From contig NZ_KB899044.1 of the NCBI RefSeq assembly GCF_000377985.1, positions 332,966 to 396,965 of the forward strand: 64,000 bases of DNA, read 5' to 3'. The first letter of the stretch is position 1; every line of letters begins with the position of its first letter. The position numbers and the translations under genes were made by a program. Source of the DNA: Sporolactobacillus vineae DSM 21990 = SL153. Lineage in GTDB: Bacteria; Bacillota; Bacilli; Bacillales; Sporolactobacillaceae. Positions 24,900-34,726 of the stretch are shown here, in pieces. A model generated the notes under the pieces. The model ran no database searches, had not been told where the DNA came from, and saw only the letters and a list, made by a program, of their open reading frames with translations.

Positions 24900-25576
24900 T
24901 CTTCCAGTCTGTAGCCGATCCCGCGTACGGTCCTGATTTTAATCCCTGAATCTACCGCTTGAAACCGTTCACGCAGCCGTTTGATATGTACATCGACCGT
25001 GCGCTCGTCTCCTTCATAGTCAAAACCCCATATTTGTTCAATCAAGTCATCACGCGTATACGTTCTTCCCGGAGTTCCGGCAAGCATGAACAAGAGTTCA
25101 AACTCTTTCAGAGGCAGGGTCATCCGGCCGGTCGCCGTTCTGATCTCATGGGCTTTCTTGTCCAGGCAGAGCTGCCCGATATGTAGTGTCTGTGACGCCG
25201 AAATCTGATAACGTTTCAGCAAAGCTTTGACACGCATGACCAGCTCAATCGGTTCAAACGGCTTGACCAGGTAGTCGTCGGCTCCGAGCTCAAATCCTTT
25301 GACTTTTTGCATTGTTTCCCCTTTCGCCGTGAGCATCAGGATTGGCAGCTGGCTGTGCGATGCCCTAACTTCTTTACATAAAGTCCAGCCATCCATTTCC
25401 GGCATCATAATATCCAGAACGATCAGGGCAACCGGCTGATTTTCAAGCCGGTCCAGCGCTTCTTTTCCGTTTTCCGCCTCAAGGCAGGACAAATCTTCTT
25501 TTTGCAGAAATAGCCGGACCAGTTCACGGATATACGGATCATCGTCGACAATCAGAATATTCTTCAGAATAAACAT
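24890..25576 (-). CDS. OmpR/PhoB-family response regulator
   Basis: 228 aa from the ATG at 25576: receiver domain with acidic pocket DDD (11-13), phosphorylation site D55 (LDIMMPEMDG) and K104 region (LVKPFEP), then a winged-helix output domain with RTYTRDDLIEQIWGFDYEGDERTVDVHIKRLRERF. The frame continues 42 codons upstream without similarity to receivers. It forms a two-component pair with the overlapping kinase gene. Target genes are unknown; the neighbouring glycosyltransferase gene ends 44 nt upstream of the longer frame. Confidence 0.87.
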   Translation of the reverse strand: MFILKNILIVDDDPYIRELVRLFLQKEDLSCLEAENGKEALDRLENQPVALIVLDIMMPEMDGWTLCKEVRASHSQLPILMLTAKGETMQKVKGFELGADDYLVKPFEPIELVMRVKALLKRYQISASQTLHIGQLCLDKKAHEIRTATGRMTLPLKEFELLFMLAGTPGRTYTRDDLIEQIWGFDYEGDERTVDVHIKRLRERFQAVDSGIKIRTVRGIGYRLEECE

Positions 25577-25745
25577 CTTCTTTCCGGAGGCATTGTTGTT
25601 GCTGCAGGCGGCTGCTCTCTGTGCAAAAGTTTTCTTTTCCACGCGGGCCCTGCATACCGGCAGGCGAATCAGCAACAGCTCACTAGTCATTATATACGTC
25701 ATTCACCCCTTGCGAACAGCAGCAAGTTCGATGGAAAGCTGCTGC

Positions 25746-27947
25746 TTATGTCTGATTCGCCGCGCCCCCCTGTTGCGGCCGGGTTCTTCTGATCCCGTTT
25801 AATGTTTCAAACATCAGTATAAGCAGGATGCCCAGCGGGAGAACGATTAAGGCATCATAGAGTTCATCACCCATATACGGATGCGTGACTGTCCGGTAGA
25901 CCTGGAATGTCAGATCATAGTCAGGCATCCGCCGGCCGTTTTCATAGAGTGCGCCGCCGGGATAAGTGTCCCATTTGCCGTATAAACCGGTACCGTTCAT
26001 GCTCAAATCAAGCGCAGCACCCTTCGAACCGTGGATCTGCCGGATCGTGAGCAAATAGCCGGGTTTGCCGGTGAACACTTTTCTGCGGATCCAGTGAAGC
26101 ATAATAAGACGTGTTTTTTTACCGGGATAAATCCGGAAATTGGTCCTTCCATACACTGTGTGATGCTTTAAATCGGTAATCCCGGCCTGATAGATCGCTG
26201 TTCCTCTGTGCCCGCTCATCTGGAGGGCGAGATGGTCAAAGGTCCGGGTTGCCAGAAAAGTCTGGCCGGCATCGTGCATCCGGCTGACCCGGACAGCTTG
26301 ATGCCCTCTATGCGACGTCTGATCAACACAAAACAGCTTCTGCTGTTCCTGCGTTTGTGTGAATAAGCGTTCATTTTGATAACCCGCCGCCATCACGGCG
26401 CCAAACAGGCACAACAGACTCAGCATCACCGGAAGAATACGACCGGGCCGTGACTGTTGGCTGTTTAAATACTTTTTATACAGGTCGTGCATTTCAACAA
26501 TGCCATATGCCGATCCACAAAGCTCAAGCAGTGTAAACAGGAGAGAATAACGCGGCTCCGCTTCCCAGATAAAGACGTAGAAAATAAAGCTTCCGAACAG
26601 GCATAACTGAATAAACAGATTTTCATCAGCTTGTTTTTTCCGGAATAAGCGCAGCACGGCAAACGCCAGCGGAATGAGGACGGCAACATGAAATACCTGT
26701 ATCAGGAAAACCGTCAGTTGTTTTTCATTGCCGTAGAGGTAATTGTAGGGAACAGAATAATCCGTTGTATCATAGGTTTGCCAGTAATAAGCCTGCAGGC
26801 CGTCTCCGAAAACGCGTGCATCCTTCAATATCCATGTGCCGCCCATACGGATCAAGCCCTTGCTTTTGATCCGGTGCTGAATTGCCTTAAATACCACCTG
26901 CTGTTTTCGCTGCGCTGTCGGCTGCTTCATGGCCCGATTGTAATCCTTTATATTATATCTTCCGGAATGAGACAGCCCCATCAGCAGCCAGTCCGACGCC
27001 GGCATCTGCAGCTTCAGATTTTTAGTGAATCCAAGCGACTGTATATAACTCTGAGTGGCCGTTGTGACAGCGAAAAGCGAGACGGCGCAGACCACGAGGC
27101 CGACCAGCACCTTTTTCGGCTGACGGATGAGGAAATAATAGAGGATCAGCGCAGGGAGCATCAGGATCATGTTGATTCGAATCTGACAGCTGACTGCCAG
27201 AAACAAACCGATCAGGAGAATATCGCTGATTTTCCCGGTTTTCCTGTATCTGTAAGTCAAATAGAGCAGAAGCGGCGGAAACATCATGCTAACGGAATCT
27301 GTATAAAAGTAGACGATATAGAGGAAGAGTGGAAAACAGGTCAGCGTCATCAGCAGCATGACGTGAGCAGCTTCAGCGCTCAAAGATTCCTTGATAAACT
27401 TCCACGAAAAGAAGATACCTGCAGTCAGTGAGGCGGCGCAGGCAACCTGATCAATATAAGGATAGGCCGCCGGATTTCCGAAAGAGAACAGCCGATAGAG
27501 CCAGTATCTGACGACGGTTACCCCGATGTTATTCGGATAAATCTGGAAATATCCGGAAACCAGTCCGTCATTTTTGATCAGATCAACCGCCTGCGCATAA
27601 GTATGCCCCCCGTCATATCCGGGTGGCAGAATCCCGTGGAAGCATATAATGATACCGGTTTCAACCAGCAGCGTCACAGTCCAGAGAAATGCCGCCGTCA
27701 CCTGTTTACCGTAATGCCCGAACTGTAAGAGAAGAGTATAAAGTAAAAAATAAAACGAAACAGCGACAGCAGCAAAGACGAGCAGTGCGGCCGTAATGCG
27801 TAAGGAGTGAAACTGACTGCCAAGATATAATTTCTTTCGTACCCAGTCAAAGGCAGGAAAGAGGACACTCAGAAATAAAATGGACAGGACCATCAGTCCG
27901 GACAACAGTGAGAAAGTGACAATTAATGGTCTTTTCCGGTTTTTCAA
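25746..27947 (-). CDS. Large GT-C-type membrane glycosyltransferase-like protein
   Basis: 733 aa with about a dozen membrane segments in the first 520 residues and a C-terminal beta-rich extracytoplasmic domain (about 525-700) before a final membrane segment. The first large loop carries GYDGGHTYAQAVDLIKNDG, in the place where GT-C enzymes have their acidic catalytic motif, so a polyprenyl-phosphate-sugar-dependent transferase is likely; acceptor unknown. TTG at 27947 follows AGGTG by 5 nt; a GTG three codons upstream overlaps that site. A second GT-C gene lies at 29004, suggesting a shared surface-glycan role. Confidence 0.6.
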   Translation of the reverse strand: MKNRKRPLIVTFSLLSGLMVLSILFLSVLFPAFDWVRKKLYLGSQFHSLRITAALLVFAAVAVSFYFLLYTLLLQFGHYGKQVTAAFLWTVTLLVETGIIICFHGILPPGYDGGHTYAQAVDLIKNDGLVSGYFQIYPNNIGVTVVRYWLYRLFSFGNPAAYPYIDQVACAASLTAGIFFSWKFIKESLSAEAAHVMLLMTLTCFPLFLYIVYFYTDSVSMMFPPLLLYLTYRYRKTGKISDILLIGLFLAVSCQIRINMILMLPALILYYFLIRQPKKVLVGLVVCAVSLFAVTTATQSYIQSLGFTKNLKLQMPASDWLLMGLSHSGRYNIKDYNRAMKQPTAQRKQQVVFKAIQHRIKSKGLIRMGGTWILKDARVFGDGLQAYYWQTYDTTDYSVPYNYLYGNEKQLTVFLIQVFHVAVLIPLAFAVLRLFRKKQADENLFIQLCLFGSFIFYVFIWEAEPRYSLLFTLLELCGSAYGIVEMHDLYKKYLNSQQSRPGRILPVMLSLLCLFGAVMAAGYQNERLFTQTQEQQKLFCVDQTSHRGHQAVRVSRMHDAGQTFLATRTFDHLALQMSGHRGTAIYQAGITDLKHHTVYGRTNFRIYPGKKTRLIMLHWIRRKVFTGKPGYLLTIRQIHGSKGAALDLSMNGTGLYGKWDTYPGGALYENGRRMPDYDLTFQVYRTVTHPYMGDELYDALIVLPLGILLILMFETLNGIRRTRPQQGGAANQT

Positions 27948-28019
27948 AAGAATCACCTGCGAAATGATGATTATCCCTTCGTAACAAGGTCACATTCAGA
28001 TCACTTCAGAACACCAGCG

Positions 28020-28049
28020 ATTGTAATCAAAACGACGGTTGAATAGCAA
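28020..28049 (-). promoter_or_regulatory. Candidate promoter of the GT-C gene
   Basis: TTGCTA (28044-28049) and TACAAT (28020-28025) with an 18-nt spacer on the minus strand. Confidence 0.4.
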
Positions 28050-28067
28050 AAATGTCAAAAAAATTAA

Positions 28068-28109
28068 ACATGAGATTTTTCTAATCTTCGTTTAATCATG
28101 ATCTCATGT
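28068..28109. repeat. Inverted repeat in the divergent intergenic region
   Basis: ACATGAGAT (28068-28076) and ATCTCATGT (28101-28109), 24-nt loop; on the minus strand TTTAATTTTTTTG follows, so it has terminator form upstream of the GT-C promoter. No minus-strand gene lies immediately upstream, so an operator for the divergent pair is an alternative. Confidence 0.4.
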
Positions 28110-28188
28110 GTTGTCAATGAAAGAGCGATGCCGCATTCGGTATAATAGTTTTTAGAAAAACGGACTAACGAAACGGAGCATGACTGAT

Positions 28189-28914
28189 TTGAATGGTAAT
28201 TCATTGAGAAAGGAACATCTCTTTTTCCTGATCGGAAGCATCGCGTTGATTCTGTTTCTTCTCGAGAGTCTGATGATTTCCCTTGCTTCTTCGTATGTAT
28301 CCTGGGCGGACAGGAATCTGATTCAACTTGTTCAATCCGGAATTTCAGCATCCGGCATCCGTCTCATGCTCTCGATGACGCAGTTAGGCAGCCCGGCAGC
28401 CATTGCCCTGCTGTCGCTTTTACTTGTTGTCTTCCTTATCTCTATAAATAAAAGCGGTGCCGCGCTTTGGTTCCTGGCCACCCTGCTGTTTGGCTCAATA
28501 ATTGTCAATCCATTGCTGAAACAGCTGTTTGGCCGGCCGAGACCGGCGATTCACCGCATACTTATTGAATCCGGTTTCAGTTACCCGAGCGGTCACGCCA
28601 CTGCAGCAACACTGTTTTTCGGCTTACTGATCATCCTCTCGCTGCGCTACGCGCGTCAGCGGCTGATACGGATCGCCTCGGTACTCGTCTGCGGTGCGGC
28701 GATTCTCATGGTGATGCTCTCAAGAGTATATCTTGGCGTCCATTACCCAAGTGATGTGCTTGCCGGGCTTCTGACCGGTACGGCGATTGACTGTTTCTCT
28801 GCAGGCCTATCCCTGCGCCGATCGTTACATATAAGGCGTTATGCAACTTCCGGCAACGAGGTCCGAAAGGGCAAGTCAGCCGCAGAAACTCAGGATCAAT
28901 GCACTTCTTCCTGA
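28189..28914 (+). CDS. PAP2-family phosphatase
   Basis: Membrane phosphatase of the undecaprenyl-diphosphatase/phosphatidate phosphatase superfamily. About six membrane segments with the three catalytic motifs KQLFGRPRP, YPSGHAT and SRVYLGVHYPSD. The TTG at 28189 is about 10 nt after GGAG, whereas the ATG at 28180 is only 1 nt after it, so I prefer the TTG. TATAAT at 28141-28146 may be its -10. The C-terminal 30 residues are hydrophilic. Undecaprenyl-phosphate recycling would fit the flanking polyprenyl-sugar transferases, but this is inference. Confidence 0.83.
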   Translation: MNGNSLRKEHLFFLIGSIALILFLLESLMISLASSYVSWADRNLIQLVQSGISASGIRLMLSMTQLGSPAAIALLSLLLVVFLISINKSGAALWFLATLLFGSIIVNPLLKQLFGRPRPAIHRILIESGFSYPSGHATAATLFFGLLIILSLRYARQRLIRIASVLVCGAAILMVMLSRVYLGVHYPSDVLAGLLTGTAIDCFSAGLSLRRSLHIRRYATSGNEVRKGKSAAETQDQCTSS

Positions 28915-29003
28915 CGGATCGTGTTTGTGGTGAACGATCTTGTTCTTTATACCCGTAAGTCTCAAATACGGGTATCGTGCTTAAGAACCGGGGGCCTTGA
29001 ATT

Positions 29004-30956
29004 TTGAAAAATCTGAGCAACAGGACAGACGCTTACCTGATTCTGATCCTGTTTCTGTCGATCATTCTGAATACAGTGGGGATCTCAACCATTGGGATGG
29101 CGAACCCTTATTATCTGGCTGCCGTCGTCAGCATGGTGCAGAATTTCCACAACTTTTTCTTTGCCTCATTCGACCCGGCTGGCTTTGTTTCCATTGATAA
29201 GCCGCCGCTTGCTTTATGGATTCAGACTGTTTTCGCGGTTGTTTTCGGCATCCACGGCTGGAGTGTCGTCCTCCCGCAGGCGCTCGCCGGTTCAGGATCC
29301 GTTCTTTTGATCTATCTTCTGATCCGGCCCGCTTTCGGTGTTGTCAGCGCCCGGATTGCCGCGCTGATTCTGGCGATCACACCCGTGGCGGTCGCCGTGT
29401 CCCGAACCAATAATGTCGACTCGCTGCTCGTCTTCTTCCTGCTGCTGGCCACCCTTTTCCTGTTCCGTGCATCGCGTCGGACATCCGGAAGCCGCCGCCG
29501 GCTGTTCCTTGCGTTTGCAGTCATCGGACTGGCTTTTAACATCAAAATGCTGGAAGCTTATCTGATTTTGCCGGCATTTATCTTTCTTCATCTGATTCGT
29601 TCTGGTAAAATCACGCGGAGAAGCATCGGCTCACTGGCAACAGCACTTATTATCCTTATTGTCGTGTCGCTTTCCTGGACAACCGTAGTAGATGCCATTC
29701 CCAGCCAGTCACGGCCCTTTATCGGCAGCAGTATGAAAAATTCGGAAACTGATTTGGCATTTGGCTACAACGGAACGCAGCGGCTGAGCGGTCAGGCGTC
29801 AGGGCTTGATTTGAAAACGAAAACTTATCCTTCTGTGGCATCAAAAGGGGTTGCCCGGCTGTTCCGGGTCGGTTACGGCACCCAGATCAGCTGGTTTCTC
29901 CCCTTCGTTTTTTTCGGTATCGCATTCGTTCTGATCCGGCTGCGCAGGAAAGACGGCCCAAGCTGGTATCGCAGCATGGAAGGACGGGAGATCCTGTTCT
30001 GGATCATCTATTTCCTGCCGGCTTTCAGCTTGTTCAGTTTTGCCGGATTTCTTCATCGCTATTATTTTGTGATGATCGCCCCGCCGATTGCTGCGCTATG
30101 CGGCATTGCGCTGCCCGCCATGTACCGGCGGTTTACTCAGTTGCCGGGACTGAGACCGATTGTTTTCCCGGTATCTCTGCTTACTGTACTTCTGTTGCAG
30201 TCGCTATATATTGGCTATTATCAAGGCGTTGCCGGACTATTATTCGCCATCACGGGTCTCTGCCTGCTCTTTCTTTGGGGCCGTTCTGATACGACGCATG
30301 CGTCACACAGATCATTGGTACGATTTAGTGGCGCCGCATTGGCAACCCTGCTGGCGATTGCCCCGGTATACTGGTCTCTGACCCCTGTGCTGTACGGCGG
30401 CAACCATGCGCTTCCTGAAGCCGGACCGCAATTAAAAAGTCAGCAGACGGCCATTCAGCAGGGCAACCGAACCAACAACCGTCTGATTCACTATCTGTTC
30501 CTGCACCAGAAGCCTCACACTTTTCTTTTTGGAACAACAGACGCGCCAACTGCCGCTCCCTATATTATCAAGACGCAAAAGCCGGTGATGGCCATCGGCG
30601 GATTTAATGGTACCGATCCAATACTCACGCCCGTTCGTCTGGATCAGCTCATTGATCATCACCAGATCCGCTATTTTTATTTTCCATCGTCCCATGTCAC
30701 GACGACACCCGTTGAACGCTGGATCAGGGCACACGGAAAACCAGTGCCTCCGCGTCTGTGGGCGGGGCATTCTCGGACGACACTGAATCATTCGGCAGGA
30801 CAATTGTACGATCTTGGTGCCGGCGATGAAAGAACTGAATCCGCACCCACCGTATTACGTGCACAAAAAAGCGCCTCATCCTGGAAGAATGAGGGTAAAA
30901 TAAGAACGTTTATTCCCACAAATAGGTCGTTGTTCATCATTGATCGCCCATTTTAA
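29004..30956 (+). CDS. PMT/ArnT-like glycosyltransferase (YkcB/YycA type)
   Basis: 650-aa GT-C (GT39-like) membrane enzyme with about twelve membrane segments. FVSIDKPPLALWIQ at about 63-76 is the conserved DKPPL motif, and SRTNNVDSLLVFF matches the third conserved loop of YkcB/YycA. The C-terminal domain lies outside the membrane. Expected to move a sugar from a polyprenyl phosphate to an extracytoplasmic acceptor. TTG start at 29004, 9 nt after GGGGG. The last about 38 residues read through a terminator-like hairpin (near 30870-30891) and may be a later extension. Confidence 0.8.
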   Translation: MKNLSNRTDAYLILILFLSIILNTVGISTIGMANPYYLAAVVSMVQNFHNFFFASFDPAGFVSIDKPPLALWIQTVFAVVFGIHGWSVVLPQALAGSGSVLLIYLLIRPAFGVVSARIAALILAITPVAVAVSRTNNVDSLLVFFLLLATLFLFRASRRTSGSRRRLFLAFAVIGLAFNIKMLEAYLILPAFIFLHLIRSGKITRRSIGSLATALIILIVVSLSWTTVVDAIPSQSRPFIGSSMKNSETDLAFGYNGTQRLSGQASGLDLKTKTYPSVASKGVARLFRVGYGTQISWFLPFVFFGIAFVLIRLRRKDGPSWYRSMEGREILFWIIYFLPAFSLFSFAGFLHRYYFVMIAPPIAALCGIALPAMYRRFTQLPGLRPIVFPVSLLTVLLLQSLYIGYYQGVAGLLFAITGLCLLFLWGRSDTTHASHRSLVRFSGAALATLLAIAPVYWSLTPVLYGGNHALPEAGPQLKSQQTAIQQGNRTNNRLIHYLFLHQKPHTFLFGTTDAPTAAPYIIKTQKPVMAIGGFNGTDPILTPVRLDQLIDHHQIRYFYFPSSHVTTTPVERWIRAHGKPVPPRLWAGHSRTTLNHSAGQLYDLGAGDERTESAPTVLRAQKSASSWKNEGKIRTFIPTNRSLFIIDRPF

Positions 30957-31072
30957 AATCATTTTGGCTGTCAACTGCATCAAAACGGACGTTTTCATTC
31001 CTGCATTTGTCCCTTTCACTTACTGATCAGGTTCATAGAATGTAGTATCACGTGAAAAAGAGGTGTCGCTCA

Positions 31073-31183
31073 ATGAGTTATGATGGTGGATATGGTGGCG
31101 GTTATGGGCACAAAAACGATTTTGTCTTAATTGTTGTGCTGTTCATTCTCTTGATTATTGTTGGTGCTTCCTTCATCTATTAA
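31073..31183 (+). CDS. YjcZ-family small sporulation protein
   Basis: 36 aa: a Gly/Tyr-rich N terminus ([11 protein letters not shown]) followed by one membrane segment ([20 protein letters not shown]). This is the YjcZ/YhcZ-type pattern found in several copies in spore-forming Bacilli and reported in spore proteomes. GAGGTG lies about 6 nt before the ATG. CATAGAATG about 25 nt upstream resembles a late sporulation -10 (CATAnnnT) but no firm -35 was found. A terminator follows at 31233. Confidence 0.8.
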   Translation: MSYDGGYGGGYGHKNDFVLIVVLFILLIIVGASFIY

Positions 31184-31232
31184 AGGCAGTAATCGTATAG
31201 TCGCCGAAATTGCCTTCCCCAATCTCCTTTTC

Positions 31233-31262
31233 AAAGGGCACTCTGAACCCAGTGCCCTTTTT
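31233..31262 (+). terminator. Terminator after the YjcZ-like gene
   Basis: AAAGGGCACT pairs with AGTGCCCTTT around an 8-nt loop and continues into TTTT. Confidence 0.75.
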
Positions 31263-31302
31263 AGTGGTATACGAGCATGAGAGCTAAAATAAGCGAAAAA
31301 AA

Positions 31303-31325
31303 TGCCGCACACATTTTATGCGGCA
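31303..31325 (-). terminator. Terminator of the bkd operon
   Basis: TGCCGCA and TGCGGCA with a 9-nt loop, followed on the minus strand by TTTTTTTC; about 85 nt after the bkdB stop. Confidence 0.7.
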
Positions 31326-31410
31326 AGAACCATGATTTTATAAGTATGTGGTCAAAAGGGTTTTGCTTCATTTAAGCCCCTTTATATAACAATAACGTGT
31401 TGCGTGTTCA

Positions 31411-32688
31411 TCAATAGATCGGCGTATTTTCCGGAGATATATTTTCCAGCCGCTCCTTAACGCGGGCAAGGAAGTGACCCGTAACCAATCCGTCCAGTAC
31501 ACGATGGTCGATGGAAATACAAAGGTTGACCATATCGCGGATAGCGATCATGTCGTTGACCACAACCGGACGTTTGACGATCGACTCGATCGACAGAATG
31601 GCTGCCTGAGGATAGTTGATGATCGGCTGGGATTCAATCGATCCGAACGAGCCGGTATTATTGATGGTAAACGTTCCGCCCTGCATATCATCGGGTGACA
31701 GACGGTTCTCCCGGACCTTGGCGGCCATCTCATTGACGGCAATTGCCAGACCCTTGATGCTCTTCTCATCGGCGTGGCGGATCACCGGAACATACAAAGC
31801 GTCCTCTGCAGCAACGGCGAGAGAAATATTCACGGCCTTTTTTTCAATGATCCGGTCTCCGGCCCATGTACTGTTGATCCGCGGGAATTCCTTAAGTGCC
31901 GCGACAATCGCTTTAATGAAGAAGGGCAGGTAGGTCAGCTTGGTCCCTTCTTTTTTATGGAAGATATTTTTTATCTGATTCCGATAATTGACCAAATTGG
32001 TGACATCGACTTCAATCATCGTCCAGGCATGGGGGATTTCATGCTTGCTCCGGACCATGTTCCGGGCGATCGCCCGGCGGACACCGGTGAGCGGTATATC
32101 AATATCCCCTGCTTCACTCTGCACGGCCGGTTCACTGCGCTTCGGAACCGCCTGCGCTACTGCTTCCGAGAAGGATGCGGCACTTCCGGTATGGGCAGCC
32201 GAAGGAGCGGATGATGAATGCTGCTGTGCGGCCTTTCCGGACGCGATAAAGTGTTCTACGTCTTTCCGGGTGATGCGCCCGCTCCGGCCTGAACCGGTCA
32301 GCTGTTCAAGATCGACATCGTTCTCCTGGGCAAGACGCAGGACAGCCGGAGAATAGCGCTTCTTCATTGATTGATCCTGATCCGTGTCCGCTGATGACGT
32401 TGCCGCGGATGTTTGATCAGGCACTGCTTCAGCTGCAGGCTCCCCTTCACTCGTTTCGATGGAACACATCACTTTGCCGACGGGAAGCGTGTCGCCTTCT
32501 TCGGCAAGCAAAGCTGTAATTTTTCCGGAGAAACTGGACGGAACCTCAGCATTCACCTTATCCGTCGTGATTTCGGCAATCGGATCATATTTACTGACCT
32601 TGTCACCGACCGAGACGAGCCACTGACTGATCGTTCCTTCCGTCACACTTTCTCCCAGCTGCGGCATTTCCATTTGTCTGACACTCAT
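31411..32688 (-). CDS. bkdB: Branched-chain 2-oxoacid dehydrogenase E2
   Basis: 425 aa: lipoyl domain with K44 in EITTDKVNAEVP, linker, E3-binding domain (about 110-146, YSPAVLRLAQENDVDLEQLTGSGRSGRITRKDV) and acyltransferase domain with the active-site SIDHRVLDG. Transfers branched-chain acyl groups to CoA, supplying primers for iso/anteiso fatty acids. AGGAGGAAG precedes the ATG. Last gene of lpdV-bkdAA-bkdAB-bkdB. Confidence 0.9.
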   Translation of the reverse strand: MSVRQMEMPQLGESVTEGTISQWLVSVGDKVSKYDPIAEITTDKVNAEVPSSFSGKITALLAEEGDTLPVGKVMCSIETSEGEPAAEAVPDQTSAATSSADTDQDQSMKKRYSPAVLRLAQENDVDLEQLTGSGRSGRITRKDVEHFIASGKAAQQHSSSAPSAAHTGSAASFSEAVAQAVPKRSEPAVQSEAGDIDIPLTGVRRAIARNMVRSKHEIPHAWTMIEVDVTNLVNYRNQIKNIFHKKEGTKLTYLPFFIKAIVAALKEFPRINSTWAGDRIIEKKAVNISLAVAAEDALYVPVIRHADEKSIKGLAIAVNEMAAKVRENRLSPDDMQGGTFTINNTGSFGSIESQPIINYPQAAILSIESIVKRPVVVNDMIAIRDMVNLCISIDHRVLDGLVTGHFLARVKERLENISPENTPIY

Positions 32689-32707
32689 TTTTTCTTCCTC
32701 CTCCCTT

Positions 32708-33691
32708 TTAAAATTCCGCCAGATCGCGAATGGCCTGTTCTACTTTTTCCGGAGTGATCAGAAACTGCTTTTCCAGCGGTGCTGCATATGGCATTGACGG
32801 CGCATCCGGAGCAGCCAGCCGACGGACCGGTGCATCGAGATCAAACAGGCAGTTCTCGGCAATCGTGGCCGCAACTTCGCTGATCACACTGCCTTCTTTT
32901 GTATCCTCAGTGACCAGCAGCACTTTCCCGGTTTTCCGGGCAGCATCGATCACCGCTTCCTTATCGAGCGGGTAGACGGTGCGCAGATCGAGAATATGGG
33001 TCGATATGCCGTCAGCAGCCAGTTTTTCTGCTGCTTTCAAGGCAAAATGAACGGCCAGGCCGTAAGTGATCACCGTCACATCCGTACCTTCCCGTTTGAT
33101 ATCGGCCTTGCCGATCGGCAACGTATATTCCTGATCGGGCACTTCACCTTTAATCAGGCGATACGCACGCTTATGTTCATAAAAAATGACCGGATCATTG
33201 GAACGAATTGATGATTTCAAAAGCCCTTTGACATCATAAGGCGTCGACGGCATGACAATTTTAAGACCGGGTACATTGGCGAATATGGCTTCCATCGACT
33301 GAGAATGATACAGACCGCCGTGTACACCGCCGCCATAGGGTGCACGGATGGTAATCGGTGCCGACCAATCATTATTCGACCGATATCGGGTTTTCGCCGC
33401 CTCAGAAATGATCTGATTAGCTGCCGGCAGCATAAAGTCGGAAAATTGCATTTCGGCTACCGGGCGCAGCCCGTACATGGCGGCACCGATACCGACGCCG
33501 ACAATTGCCGATTCAGCGAGCGGGGTATCGATCACCCTTTTCTCTCCGAATTCTTCATATAATCCTTTCGTTGCCTGAAAAACACCGCCGCGTTTCCCGA
33601 CGTCTTCTCCTAAAACAAAAACGTCCTCATCGCGTTCCATTTCTTCTTTTAATGCTTGTGTCACTGCTTCGATATATGAAATCACTGCCAT
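32708..33691 (-). CDS. bkdAB: Branched-chain 2-oxoacid dehydrogenase E1 beta
   Basis: 327 aa from the ATG at 33691, preceded by GGGGGAG; the frame extends 35 codons further into bkdAA without support. Transketolase-like blocks LGEDVGKRGGVFQATKGL, DTPLAESAIVGVGIG and HSQSMEAIFANVPGL are those of the BCKDH/PDH beta subunit; the neighbours decide for BCKDH. It starts 13 nt after bkdAA ends. Confidence 0.9.
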   Translation of the reverse strand: MAVISYIEAVTQALKEEMERDEDVFVLGEDVGKRGGVFQATKGLYEEFGEKRVIDTPLAESAIVGVGIGAAMYGLRPVAEMQFSDFMLPAANQIISEAAKTRYRSNNDWSAPITIRAPYGGGVHGGLYHSQSMEAIFANVPGLKIVMPSTPYDVKGLLKSSIRSNDPVIFYEHKRAYRLIKGEVPDQEYTLPIGKADIKREGTDVTVITYGLAVHFALKAAEKLAADGISTHILDLRTVYPLDKEAVIDAARKTGKVLLVTEDTKEGSVISEVAATIAENCLFDLDAPVRRLAAPDAPSMPYAAPLEKQFLITPEKVEQAIRDLAEF

Positions 33692-33704
33692 GATCTGCTC
33701 CCCC

Positions 33705-34700
33705 TCAATCCTTTTCCTCATAAACATAACGGAGAACAGAATCAGGATCAGCAAACGGCGCTTGTTCCGCGTAGTCGGTCGCCTCATCGATCTCACTGCG
33801 GATCTGTTCTTCCAGTTGTTGTTCGACGTCCGGCGTCAAAATTTCAAGGTCGCGTAAATACTGGGCAAAAGTTAGAACGCCGTCATACTTCTTGTGCGCG
33901 TCGACTTCTTCTTTGGTCCGGTACGTCATATCGTTATCATCGCTCGTATGCGGCTGCAGCCGGTAGCAGTTGGCTTCAAGCAGTGAAGGTCCCTCGCCTC
34001 TGTGAGCCCGGTCTGCCGCTTCTTTTACTGCTGCGTAAGCGGCCAGCGGATCGTTGCCGTCGAACGTTCTGCCGAACATCCCGTAGCCGGCCGCACGGTC
34101 GGAAACATGCGCACAGGCCAGCTGATGTTTTAAGCCGACAGAAATGGCATAATGGTTATTTTCGCACATGAAAATGACGGGCAGTTTATGAACGCCGGCA
34201 AAGTTGCACGCTTCATGAAAATCACCCTGATTGGAGGAACCTTCACCGAATGTGACAAAGCTGACAATGTCGTCGCCTTTGATCTTTGCCGCCAGCGCAA
34301 TGCCGACAGCATGCGGATTCTGCGTTGTGACCGGAGATGAATGGGTCAGCATTCTCAGTTTCCGGTCGCCGAAATGACCCGGCATCTGTCTGCCGGCTGA
34401 ATTCGGATCCTCTGCCTTGGCAAAATTATTCAGCATCATCTCACGGACCGTCATGCCCCAGGCAAGCACGAATCCATAATCCCTGTAATAAGGGGCCACA
34501 TAATCTTTCTCACGGTTCAATGCAAACGCTGCACCAACCTGTGCCGCTTCCTGACCCTGGCAGGAAACAACAAAGGGAATCTTTCCTGCCCGGTTAAGCA
34601 GCCAGAGACGCTCATCAATCCGTCTTGCTGTCAGCATAATCCGGTACATATTCAGTACGTCCTGATCGGAAAAACCCAGTGCATGATGTCGATTTTCCAC
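33705..34700 (-). CDS. bkdAA: Branched-chain 2-oxoacid dehydrogenase E1 alpha
   Basis: 331 aa from the GTG at 34700, chosen because GAGGAGG lies 8 nt upstream and the product then begins MENRHHALGF like Bacillus BkdAA; tandem ATGs at 34730/34727 overlap the lpdV stop but lack a site. TPP motif in GEGSSNQGDFHEACNFAGVHKLPVIF, with LLNRAGKIPFVVSCQGQEAAQVG and GRQMPGHFG diagnostic of BkdAA. Decarboxylates the keto acids of Leu, Ile and Val. Confidence 0.92.
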   Translation of the reverse strand: MENRHHALGFSDQDVLNMYRIMLTARRIDERLWLLNRAGKIPFVVSCQGQEAAQVGAAFALNREKDYVAPYYRDYGFVLAWGMTVREMMLNNFAKAEDPNSAGRQMPGHFGDRKLRMLTHSSPVTTQNPHAVGIALAAKIKGDDIVSFVTFGEGSSNQGDFHEACNFAGVHKLPVIFMCENNHYAISVGLKHQLACAHVSDRAAGYGMFGRTFDGNDPLAAYAAVKEAADRAHRGEGPSLLEANCYRLQPHTSDDNDMTYRTKEEVDAHKKYDGVLTFAQYLRDLEILTPDVEQQLEEQIRSEIDEATDYAEQAPFADPDSVLRYVYEEKD

Positions 34701-34726
34701 TTTATTTTCCTCCTCACCGGTTTTCA

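Noticed and set aside
31030..31072. Sigma K or sigma G promoter for the YjcZ-like gene
   Set aside because: CATAGAATG is suggestive but the -35 partner is not convincing.
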